Shown piece by piece: positions 1 through 5,615 of a DNA stretch of 8,266 nucleotides. Positions within the stretch are counted from its first letter, which is position 1; each line of letters opens with the position of its first letter. Source of the stretch: CAZNNH01 sp964574335 (GTDB taxonomy: Bacteria > Acidobacteriota > Vicinamibacteria > Fen-336); assembly GCA_964574335.1 (NCBI GenBank), contig CAZNNH010000228.1:1-8266 (forward strand), given 5' to 3'. The notes under the pieces were generated by a model. The model did not search any database and was not told the origin of the DNA. It saw only the letters and a program-made list of their open reading frames with translations. Both the position numbers and the translations under genes were made by a program.

Positions 1-390
1 CCGGGCCTGCTCCTTGCCGTAGCGCCGGACCGAGAACCGGCGCCGCTGGTAGCCCGTCTGGGGGTCTTCCCACCCGGCCACGTAACGCTGGTAGACCCGA
101 CCTTCCACCCGGTAGCGCTCGAGGTAGACCCCCACGATCCCGGTGGGGTTGCGGGGCCGGGTTGGGCGTCGGCGGTGCTCGCGGATGTCGGCGTCTAGGC
201 GCAAGAGCAGCCGGTCCCGGAAGCGCTGCGCGGCGATCAAGGCGCTGGCGTGGCTGCCGTACTCCCAGTCGCCGAAGTAGTCCCGGAACGTCGTCTTCTT
301 GCGCCGAACGATCACCGACCAGCCGTCCCGTTCGTCGCGGATGTTGGTGAGGGGGCCGAGGCGGATCGGCTTCCGTTTGCGGGCCGGCAT
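1..390 (-). CDS. AP2-like DNA-binding protein, N-terminal 130 residues (cut by window edge)
   Basis: The minus strand is open from an ATG at 390 to the left edge without a stop. The translation has two related halves. Residues about 22-62 contain GWSVIVRR, a Phe-x-Asp-Tyr-Phe stretch, YGS and a helix ending FRDRLL. Residues about 82-130 contain NPTGIVGVYL, a Tyr-x-Ala-Gly-Trp strand and FSVRRYGKEQA. This strand-strand-strand-helix pattern with GV, W and SVRKYG-like motifs is typical of bacterial AP2-domain proteins, which bind DNA and often travel with mobile elements. The second helix is probably cut by the edge. There is no clear ribosome binding site before the ATG, but no other in-frame start is better. 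The gene is divergent from the relaxase region and starts 25 bases from a series of palindromes that could be its operator. Its role in transfer or regulation is inference; the AP2 fold assignment is from motif recognition. Confidence 0.83.
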   Translation of the reverse strand, partial: MPARKRKPIRLGPLTNIRDERDGWSVIVRRKKTTFRDYFGDWEYGSHASALIAAQRFRDRLLLRLDADIREHRRRPTRPRNPTGIVGVYLERYRVEGRVYQRYVAGWEDPQTGYQRRRFSVRRYGKEQAR

Positions 391-414
391 GTGGCGCCAT
401 TGTCGCCCATCGCC

Positions 415-480
415 ACCGGGCCCGGTACCCCACAGATCTGTGGGGTCAGCGCTTCGGACCCCACAGATGCGAGGGGTCCG
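415..480. repeat. Three consecutive symmetric elements upstream of the AP2-like gene
   Basis: Bases 415-426 are a perfect 12-base palindrome (ACCGGGCCCGGT). It is followed without a gap by a perfect 20-base palindrome at 427-446, with half-site ACCCCACAGA. Bases 455-480 form an inverted repeat with eight-base arms (CGGACCCC / GGGGTCCG) around a ten-base loop. The sequence ACCCCACAGAT occurs at 427-437 and again at 458-468, 31 bases apart, close to three helical turns. The arrangement fits an operator or binding array for a dimeric protein. The third element could also act as a transcript hairpin, but no T-run follows it on either strand. Confidence 0.6.
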
Positions 481-603
481 AGCGCCTTCCACGGCTCGAC
501 AGGAAGGCGCGCGAGGAGGAGATTTCCCTTGCGGGCCAACGACATCCTGACATCTACACGTCGCCTCATGCCGGCGGCACCCCCGTTGCAGTTGGAAGGG
601 GCG

Positions 604-870
604 ATGCCGAAGCGTGGTCAGCCGGGCGAGACGCTCTTCGAGCGCGCCCAGCGCCTCGAATCCGCGTGGTCCCAGACGAACGGAACGGTCCCACCCGGGA
701 CGAGTGCTGAGACTCTGTCGGCCCGGTGTGCCGAGCTCGGTCCGGCCCTGGACGGTCCGTCACGGAGACCAGGCGAAGGCACCATCCGTCGTGGCGCCGG
801 CGCCCTCGCGGAGGTCCACCGGGTGGCCGCCCGCGCGCACGAGCGGGGCACGGCCAGGAGGCTGCGAGGA
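604..870 (+). pseudogene. Coding-like segment, possible broken small gene or relic
   Basis: An ATG at 604 follows a GGAAGGG at 594-600. The first 55 or so codons give a protein-like sequence (TLFERAQRLESAW, then QTNGTVPPGTSAET, then ARCAELGPAL), and codons to about base 870 still look weakly helical (ALAEVHRVAARAHE). Beyond that the translation degenerates. No stop is met before the relaxase, so there is no natural end in this frame; the end given is where coding character fades. It could be a small relaxosome accessory gene broken by a frameshift, or chance reading in GC-rich DNA. I do not recognise a family. An authentic 214-residue N-terminal extension of the relaxase is unlikely, because the MobF active tyrosines need to be close to the N-terminus. 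Confidence 0.25.
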
Positions 871-983
871 GGGTGGTGCCGATCTCTCTCGGGGTCGAGA
901 GGTGGCTCCGGCGGGAGCGAGATTCTCGCGGGCGTGGTGCCCTCCCCCCACGAGGAGGCGCTGCCGCGCGGCGCATCCAGCGT

Positions 984-1027
984 GCCCCCCGCTGGGGGGC
1001 GTGGCTGTGACTGGGGGACACCCCCAG
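984..1027. repeat. Two tandem perfect hairpins with three-base loops
   Basis: Bases 984-990 (GCCCCCC) pair perfectly with 994-1000 (GGGGGGC) around the loop GCT. Bases 1011-1017 (CTGGGGG) pair perfectly with 1021-1027 (CCCCCAG) around the loop ACA. Both have seven-base arms and three-base loops, and their starts are 27 bases apart. No T-run follows, so a simple intrinsic terminator is unlikely. Extrusion as single-stranded DNA hairpins, as in origins of transfer or replication, is one possibility given the nearby relaxase. Confidence 0.55.
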
Positions 1028-1149
1028 CCCCCCGAACGGAGGCGCGAGACGGGCATGTGCGTGAGTCGCGAAGCGGTCCTCGAGGGAGCGAAACGACGCG
1101 CGCAGGAGGCGCGGAGAGCGCCGAAGCTCGCGGTAGCGGAACACGGACG

Positions 1150-1225
1150 CCGGGGCTATCGCCCCGGACCCCACCCGGGTACCCACGCAAGTGTTGCGTG
1201 GCCACGTCACGGATTCATTCGAATC
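1150..1225. other. oriT: Candidate origin of transfer (oriT): inverted-repeat cluster before the relaxase
   Basis: Four symmetric elements lie within 76 bases. Bases 1150-1156 (CCGGGGC) pair with 1161-1167. Overlapping palindromes ACCCGGGT (1173-1180) and GGGTACCC (1177-1184) follow. Bases 1183-1190 (CCACGCAA) pair perfectly with 1194-1201 (TTGCGTGG) around a GTG loop. Bases 1212-1216 (GATTC) pair with 1221-1225 (GAATC). MobF relaxases recognise a hairpin next to their nick site, and their oriT often lies beside the relaxase gene. The 1183-1201 hairpin, with its less GC-extreme 3' flank (1202-1230), is the best candidate for relaxase binding, but the nick position cannot be read from sequence alone. 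Some of these repeats could instead be operators of the relaxase promoter. Confidence 0.4.
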
Positions 1226-1234
1226 TAGGAGTTT

Positions 1235-1239
1235 GGAGG
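1235..1239 (+). promoter_or_regulatory. Ribosome binding site fixing the relaxase start
   Basis: GGAGG lies six bases before the ATG at 1246. It supports this start over the upstream in-frame ATGs, which would add up to 332 residues, and over the GTG at 1243. The ATG at 1249 is a close alternative with nine-base spacing. Confidence 0.75.
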
Positions 1240-1245
1240 CGCGTG

Positions 1246-4200
1246 ATGATGCACGCGAGCCGCGGGCTCTCGACCGAACAGGCGTCGCGATACTACACCG
1301 AGGAGTACGAGCACGAGTACCACCTGCAGAAAGGCCCCGAGCGCACGCAGTGGATCGGCCGCAGCGCCGAGGAGCTGGGCCTCGAGGGCGCCGTCGAGCG
1401 TGAGGACTACCTGTCGGTGGTGGTGCACGGCCGTCACCCGCGGACGCACCAGCAACTGGTGGCGCTGCGGCACGGCCGCCTGGACCGGCGCGCGGGCTGG
1501 GACTTCACCGTCTCGGCAGACAAGAGCGTCTCGCTGGTGGCGTTGTCGCTGGGTGACGAGCGGCTGATCGCCGCCCACGACCGCGCGGTGCGCAACGCCA
1601 TCCTGGCGGTGGAGCGTCACGCGCAGGCGTGGGTGCGCGGCGGCAAGGGCGTGGAGACCACCGGGCGCCTCGCGGCGGCGATGTTCCGGGACGAGGAGAG
1701 CCGTGCGCTGGAGCCGCAGCTCCACACCCACGTCGTCATCGCCAACATGACGCGGCGTGCGGACGGCGAGTGGCGCGCGCTGCACGAGACGGAGATGTAC
1801 CGGTCGCAGCGTCTGGGGACGGCGGTGTACCGCGCCGAGATGGCGCGGGAGATCCGGCAGCTGGGGTACGAGGTGGAGCTGCGCCGGAACGGCGAGGTGG
1901 GGATCGCTGGGATCACCCGGGAGCAGATCGAGAGGGTGAGCACCAGGCGCAAGCAGATCCTCGAGTATGTGGCCGAGCGGGGCACCCGGACCGGCAACGC
2001 CGGGCAGCACGCGGCGCGCAACACCCGCGCCGCCAAGAGGCGGGACATCCCGGCCGACGAGCTGCGCAAGGAGTGGCGTGCGCTGGGCCAGGAGCTGCAG
2101 CTCAAGCCGGTCCGGACGACGCTCACCGGCCGCGCCAAGCGAGCCCTGAAGGGCGACAGCTCGGAAGCCGCGGCGGACGTCGTGGAGCGGGCCCTCCAGC
2201 ACCTGTCCGAGCGTCGGGCGGTGCTGCAGCACCGCGACATCTGCGGCGAGGCCCTGCGCCGCGGCCTGGGGCAGGGCGTGGTGCTCAGCGACGTCGAGAA
2301 GGCGCTGGCCGCGCGGGCCGACCTGCACTGGAGCGCTGACGGGCTGAGCCTGGTGACCGAGGCGCAGCGCGAGCTCGAGAAGGAGGTCCTGCGGATGGAG
2401 AAGGCCGGCCGGAACCGACGCGAGAGGCTGTGCGCCCCGGGCTTCGCCGGGGTGGACGCCGTGCTGACGCCCGAGCAGCGCTCGGTGGTGCGGGGGCTCC
2501 TCGAGAACCGGCACCAGGTGATGGGCCTGGAGGGGAAGGCCGGCGTGGGGAAGAGCTACGCGCTGCGGGAGGTGGTCCGGGCGCTTCACGCCTCGGGCCG
2601 GAGGGTGCGGGGGATGGCGCCGACCGGCCGCGCGGCCGAGGCGCTGCGGGAGGCCGGGATCGCCGAGCCGAAGACGGTGGAGTCGGTGCTCCTCGAGAAG
2701 CCGGCCGAGCGCCAGCCCGGGGTCTGGATCGTCGACGAGGCGGGCCTGCTCGATGCCGGGCGGATGTTGCGGCTGCTGCAGCGCGCCGACTACCACGGCG
2801 CGCGGGTGATCCTGGTGGGGGACCGGGGCCAGCACCACGCGGTGGAGGCCGGGCAGCCGTTTGCCCAGCTCATCGAGAACGGCATGCCGACCGAGCGGCT
2901 GGGGTCGATCCGCCGGCAGCGGGACGCGGGGCTGCTGCAGGTGGTCGAGCACCTGTCGGAGCGGCGGGTGGGGCTGGCCGTGCGTGCGCTGCGGGAGCAG
3001 GGCCGGGTCGTGGAGGTGAAGCAGCGCGGCGCGCGTCACGCGGCGGTGGCGCGCGCGTACGTGGCGCAGCCGGAGGGGACGCTGGTGATCGCCCCCACCA
3101 ACGCCGAGCGGCAGGACCTGAACCGTCGGATCCGGGGGCTGCTGGTGGAGGAGGGGCGGCTCGGGTCCGAGACCCTGAGCGTGGAGGTGGCGGTGCCCCG
3201 GGACCTGACGCGGGAGCAGCGCCGACAGGCCGGCAGCTACGAGAAGGGCGACCTGGTGACGTTCCGGCGGACGTCGCGGGAGATGGGGGTCAAGCGGGGC
3301 GCGCGGGGCCGGGTGCTGGTGGTGAACGAGGAGCAGAACCAGCTCAAGGTGTTGGTCGACGGACAGCTGGTGACGGTGCGGCTGAACCGGCTCGGGGCGC
3401 TGGAGGCGGCGCGTCCCGAGCGGCGCGAGCTGCGGGTGGGGGACCGCCTGGCGGTGCGCGAGAACCTGCAGCTCAAGAGCGGGGAGGGGGTCAAGAACGG
3501 GAGCCTGGGGACGGTTTTGGGGATCCCGAGCGCGCGCCGGGTGAGGGTGCGGCTGGACGACGGGCGAGTGGGGGAGCTGGACCTCAGTCAGCCGCGGGTG
3601 GTGGACCACGGCTATGCGGTCACCTCGCACGTCTCGCAGGGCCAGACGGTGGAGCGGGTGTACATGGTGGTGGACAGCCGGCTGGGGGCCTCGGTCGTCA
3701 ACCAGCGGCAGGCGTACGTGAGCGTGAGCCGGGCACGGCTGGACGTCCGGGTCTACACCGACGACGAGGAGGCGCTGGAGCGGGTGTGGGGCCGGGACGA
3801 CCAGGGGAGCGCGCGGGCGATGGACCTGGAGACGCTGCCGCTGCAGGTGCGGGAGTGGCGGCAGCGGGCGGTCGCGAACGAGCGGGAGGCGCGGAAGAAG
3901 CTGACCGGCGGGCTCGAAGCGGAGCGGGCGTCGGCGCGGGAGTCGGTGTACGAGGCGGTGCAGCGGCAGCGCAGCGACCTGGACGTGGAGCGGCACTTCG
4001 GCGTGCGCGCGGGCTGGGTGGCGCTGCGGGGCGCCCGGCTCGACGGGGGCCGCCCCGCCGGCGCCGAGGAGGTGGCGCTGCGCAACGAGCTGTACGACCT
4101 GCGCCACCCCGGCGGCCGGAGCGGCCTCGGGCCGCTCCCGGGCCTGAGCGTGTACCACGAGCGGTGCGTCCATGAGCTGGTCCAGGAGCTGGTCGGGGGC

Positions 4201-4404
4201 TCGGGGCTGGGCAGGGTGAGGGCGGAGCAGATCACGCCCGAGGTTGCGCGGCAGCTCGAGCTCGTGCTGGCCCGCTACCAGGCGAGCGGGGACCGGGTGG
4301 CCACCCTGGAGGCCGTGGGGGCGATCGTGGGCCTGGCCCTGGCGGGCGGCCCGATGCGGGCGCTTGGTGCCGACCGACAGTCCTACCGATCCCGCAACCA
4401 TTAG
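1246..4404 (+). CDS. MobF-family conjugative relaxase with C-terminal RecD/TraI-like helicase
   Basis: This 1052-residue protein would nick the transfer strand at oriT, stay covalently bound through a tyrosine and unwind the DNA during conjugation. The relaxase domain (about 1-300) begins with the tyrosine cluster Y16, Y17, Y21 and Y25, has FTVSADKSVSL at 87-97 and the metal motif LHTHVVIAN with H160 and H162. The first histidine of the usual triad is replaced by D149. The helicase part has GKAGVGKS (430-437, Walker A), WIVDEAG with D497-E498 (Walker B), LVGDRGQ, SH3-like segments (KGDLVTF near 667 and RVGDRLAV), GYAVTSHVSQGQT near 789 and YVSVSRAR at 824-831. A basic coiled-coil-like tail of about 190 residues follows. 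All helicase motifs look intact and there is no frameshift. The length fits TrwC/TraA-like MobF enzymes. No coupling protein or mating-pore gene lies nearby, so transfer may need functions encoded outside the window. Confidence 0.96.
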   Translation: MMHASRGLSTEQASRYYTEEYEHEYHLQKGPERTQWIGRSAEELGLEGAVEREDYLSVVVHGRHPRTHQQLVALRHGRLDRRAGWDFTVSADKSVSLVALSLGDERLIAAHDRAVRNAILAVERHAQAWVRGGKGVETTGRLAAAMFRDEESRALEPQLHTHVVIANMTRRADGEWRALHETEMYRSQRLGTAVYRAEMAREIRQLGYEVELRRNGEVGIAGITREQIERVSTRRKQILEYVAERGTRTGNAGQHAARNTRAAKRRDIPADELRKEWRALGQELQLKPVRTTLTGRAKRALKGDSSEAAADVVERALQHLSERRAVLQHRDICGEALRRGLGQGVVLSDVEKALAARADLHWSADGLSLVTEAQRELEKEVLRMEKAGRNRRERLCAPGFAGVDAVLTPEQRSVVRGLLENRHQVMGLEGKAGVGKSYALREVVRALHASGRRVRGMAPTGRAAEALREAGIAEPKTVESVLLEKPAERQPGVWIVDEAGLLDAGRMLRLLQRADYHGARVILVGDRGQHHAVEAGQPFAQLIENGMPTERLGSIRRQRDAGLLQVVEHLSERRVGLAVRALREQGRVVEVKQRGARHAAVARAYVAQPEGTLVIAPTNAERQDLNRRIRGLLVEEGRLGSETLSVEVAVPRDLTREQRRQAGSYEKGDLVTFRRTSREMGVKRGARGRVLVVNEEQNQLKVLVDGQLVTVRLNRLGALEAARPERRELRVGDRLAVRENLQLKSGEGVKNGSLGTVLGIPSARRVRVRLDDGRVGELDLSQPRVVDHGYAVTSHVSQGQTVERVYMVVDSRLGASVVNQRQAYVSVSRARLDVRVYTDDEEALERVWGRDDQGSARAMDLETLPLQVREWRQRAVANEREARKKLTGGLEAERASARESVYEAVQRQRSDLDVERHFGVRAGWVALRGARLDGGRPAGAEEVALRNELYDLRHPGGRSGLGPLPGLSVYHERCVHELVQELVGGSGLGRVRAEQITPEVARQLELVLARYQASGDRVATLEAVGAIVGLALAGGPMRALGADRQSYRSRNH

Positions 4405-4419
4405 CGGACCGCCGCATAG

Positions 4420-4545
4420 AGCGAGGAGGCGGAAGAACCGTATGGGACCGACCCCGACCCACGGGACGCCCTCATCCTTGCCGGCACCCAGGTCGATGCG
4501 CGCCATGGCTGCTCGGCGCTCTGTGAGCAATGGCCAGGGCTCTAG
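4420..4545 (+). pseudogene. Relic of a receiver-like gene after the relaxase
   Basis: After a stop at 4417-4419 one frame reads to a TAG at 4543-4545 and contains TDPDPRDALILAGTQVD. Bases 4448-4480 match 5660-5692, inside the receiver-like gene at 5616-5975, at 29 of 33 positions and in the same reading frame (DPDPHHALTLA there). No start codon is present in this frame, the similarity stops after about eleven codons, and the phosphorylation-site half is missing. It is best read as a duplicated fragment. An ATG at 4442 in another frame, behind GAGGAGG at 4423-4429, gives a 37-residue peptide with no resemblance to anything I know. Confidence 0.35.
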
Positions 4546-4802
4546 GGTAGGTTGATTCCACACTCCTCGGCGGCCACCTCTCTGATCTCCGGCCAGTACT
4601 TGAGGGTCCAGCCAATGAGAGGGATGAGTGTCAGGAGAAGAACCGTGACGATGGCCACGGGTTGGCGGTGGTGGGGTACGGTGATGACGTGGCGCCTTCC
4701 CGGGCCGTCGTTCGGGGGAGGCCAGTCGATCCCTGGTCGGCTGGCAGCGAGTAGGCTGGCTACCGCGAGATCGAAAACCGCGCCCACCCCTACTCCGGCC
4801 AC
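4542..4802 (-). CDS. Small predicted membrane protein, function unknown
   Basis: With a GTG start at 4802 the product has 86 residues. It has a hydrophobic N-terminal segment (about 3-21), a polar Pro/Gly/Arg-rich middle (22-47) and a strong membrane helix (about 49-67, IVTVLLLTLIPLIGW). A short charged tail contains KYWPEIREVAAEE. A GTG at 4787 has a better ribosome site (GGAG five bases upstream) but would shorten the first hydrophobic segment; I kept 4802 for that reason only. The frame stays open upstream into the neighbouring gene, so the start is uncertain. It is the last of three minus-strand genes and ends facing the relaxase, 137 bases after the relaxase stop. I recognise no family. 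Confidence 0.62.
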   Translation of the reverse strand: MAGVGVGAVFDLAVASLLAASRPGIDWPPPNDGPGRRHVITVPHHRQPVAIVTVLLLTLIPLIGWTLKYWPEIREVAAEECGINLP

Positions 4803-4820
4803 CCCCAAGGGTGCGGGGCA

Positions 4821-4836
4821 GCGTCCGCGGGGACGC
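4821..4836. repeat. Hairpin between two minus-strand genes
   Basis: GCGTCC (4821-4826) pairs perfectly with GGACGC (4831-4836) around a four-base loop. On the minus strand it begins directly after the TGA of the 99-residue gene (4840-4838) and ends 18 bases before the next start. No T-run follows, so processing or partial uncoupling of translation is more likely than termination. Confidence 0.4.
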
Positions 4837-4837
4837 G

Positions 4838-5137
4838 TCAGGGGTTGCTCTGCCACGCCTGCGAGACGCCTTCGTATTCGAGCTCGGCCTGGGCCTTGGC
4901 GAGTTCCAGCGTCTCGTGCCATGTGTCGGCGAGGGGGCGCCAGTGCGCGTCGCAGTAGAGGAGGCTGAAGAACCCCGAGGGGTCTTGGGTGATGGCGAGG
5001 CCGCGGAAGGGTCCGAGCTCGTGGCCCCCTTGGACGTGGACCAGCTTGCGGGTCGGTTGGGCGCCGGCATCGAGGCGCGCGAAGCACACCGCCTGGCGGT
5101 CGTGCAACAGCCGCGGGGGTCGCTCGGGATCGATCAT
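4838..5137 (-). CDS. Conserved 99-residue protein, function unknown
   Basis: The C-terminal half reads LAITQDPSGFFSLLYCDAHWRPLADTWHETLELAKAQAELEYEGVSQAW. I recognise this pattern (strand, YCD-x2-W, then DTWH followed by a helix rich in Ala/Glu with E-x2-Y-x-G) from small hypothetical proteins found widely in bacteria, with no function I can name. The first 30 or so residues are basic and less conserved-looking. The gene starts at an ATG 35 bases after the stop of the receiver-like gene, with only a weak GAAG before it, so translation may depend on the upstream gene. There is no signal peptide or membrane segment, so the product should be cytoplasmic. Being second in a three-gene set with a receiver-like protein and a small membrane protein hints at a shared job, but that is inference. 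Confidence 0.78.
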   Translation of the reverse strand: MIDPERPPRLLHDRQAVCFARLDAGAQPTRKLVHVQGGHELGPFRGLAITQDPSGFFSLLYCDAHWRPLADTWHETLELAKAQAELEYEGVSQAWQSNP

Positions 5138-5172
5138 GCTTCACGTTGGCGACTCGAACCAACCTCGGCGCC

Positions 5173-5541
5173 TCAGCCGGTGACCCCCAAGGCGTCGTCC
5201 TCGAGCAGCAGCGCCTGCAGCAGTGGCGCCAGGGTCTCAACCGCCGGCGCACGCAAGCGCTCGCACTCCAGAGCACAGCCGTCCGGGCGCTTGTCCTGGC
5301 TGAGCGCCCGGAGGCCGATGATCTCGAGATCAGATCGCACCTGGCGGAGCCGCCGGCACAGCGGGATGGCGGAGGGCGCGCACTCGAGGACCACGCAATG
5401 GAGTTGGGCGTGCTGCCGGACCAGCTCCAAGGCGATCAGCGGGTTGCTGGTCGACCAGGTCTCCACTCCGGCCTCGGCGAGGGCCGCCGCCAGGCCGGTC
5501 GTGGTTGGGCCAGAGGAATCTACAACCAGCACCCGCGACAT
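5173..5541 (-). CDS. Degenerate receiver-like protein lacking the phospho-acceptor aspartate
   Basis: The 122-residue product starts SRVLVVDSSG, matching the first strand of CheY-like receivers with acidic residue D8 but serine in place of the usual second acidic residue. The strand that normally carries the phosphorylated aspartate reads LHCVVLECAPS, with E53 at the acceptor position. The later strand IIGLRALS is present, but the usual Lys-Pro is replaced by RAP (97-99). There is no output domain. It therefore looks like a stand-alone pseudo-receiver that cannot be phosphorylated in the usual way; the glutamate might lock an active-like state. This is inference from alignment by eye. It is the first gene of the minus-strand set and is divergent from a second receiver-like gene at 5616. 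Confidence 0.72.
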   Translation of the reverse strand: MSRVLVVDSSGPTTTGLAAALAEAGVETWSTSNPLIALELVRQHAQLHCVVLECAPSAIPLCRRLRQVRSDLEIIGLRALSQDKRPDGCALECERLRAPAVETLAPLLQALLLEDDALGVTG

Positions 5542-5549
5542 ACCTGATC

Positions 5550-5555
5550 AGTATA
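5550..5555 (-). promoter_or_regulatory. Possible -10 element for the minus-strand receiver-like gene
   Basis: TATACT on the minus strand lies eight bases before the ATG at 5541. If used, transcription would start almost at the ATG, giving a nearly leaderless message. This would fit the absence of a normal ribosome site (only AGG close to the start). No -35 hexamer is recognisable upstream, so the call is weak. Confidence 0.25.
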
Positions 5556-5559
5556 GCCA

Positions 5560-5589
5560 GCCCTGGCCGGCAGGGCCGCGAGGCCCTTT
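5560..5589 (+). promoter_or_regulatory. Two overlapping, mutually exclusive hairpins in the leader of the plus-strand receiver-like gene
   Basis: GCCCTG (5560-5565) pairs with CAGGGC (5571-5576) around GCCGG. GGGCC (5573-5577) pairs with GGCCC (5582-5586) around GCGA, followed by TTT. The two stems share 5573-5576, so only one can form. The layout resembles an attenuator with a short, weak terminator 26 bases before the ATG at 5616. The T-run is too short to be confident. Confidence 0.3.
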
Positions 5590-5615
5590 CGCCGTAAGAT
5601 GAGACAGGGCGATCC

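Larger units (their letters stand above)
481..1242. other. Long spacer before the relaxase: mostly non-coding, with a coding-like start and several hairpins
   Basis: The relaxase frame stays open across this whole stretch, but the translation after about base 880 is Gly/Arg/Ser-rich low-complexity sequence typical of GC-rich non-coding DNA. Recognisable contents are the coding-like segment from 604, a small hairpin at 886-901 (six-base arms), the tandem hairpins at 984-1027 and the inverted-repeat cluster at 1150-1225; each of the others is listed separately. I see no RNA gene and no convincing sigma-70 promoter. The position, directly upstream of a relaxase gene, is where an origin of transfer and the relaxosome binding sites usually lie. 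Confidence 0.5.

Noticed and set aside
427..446. Possible intrinsic terminator
   Set aside because: A perfect palindrome with no loop and no T-run on either strand is better explained as a protein-binding site.
250..1245. N-terminal extension of the relaxase from upstream in-frame ATGs (a 1384-residue protein)
   Set aside because: The extra sequence is mostly low-complexity, overlaps the minus-strand AP2-like gene and the repeat arrays, and would bury the active-site tyrosines far from the N-terminus. The ATG at 1246 has a good ribosome site.
1225..5070. Very long open frame on the minus strand opposite the relaxase
   Set aside because: Its translation is dominated by Pro, His, Arg and Leu with no domain. 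It is a mirror of GC-rich codon bias in the real gene and spans three other genes.
5145..5163. tRNA T-arm-like sequence (GGTTCGAGTC on the minus strand)
   Set aside because: The five-base T-stem does not pair with a seven-base loop, and no acceptor, D or anticodon arms are found upstream.
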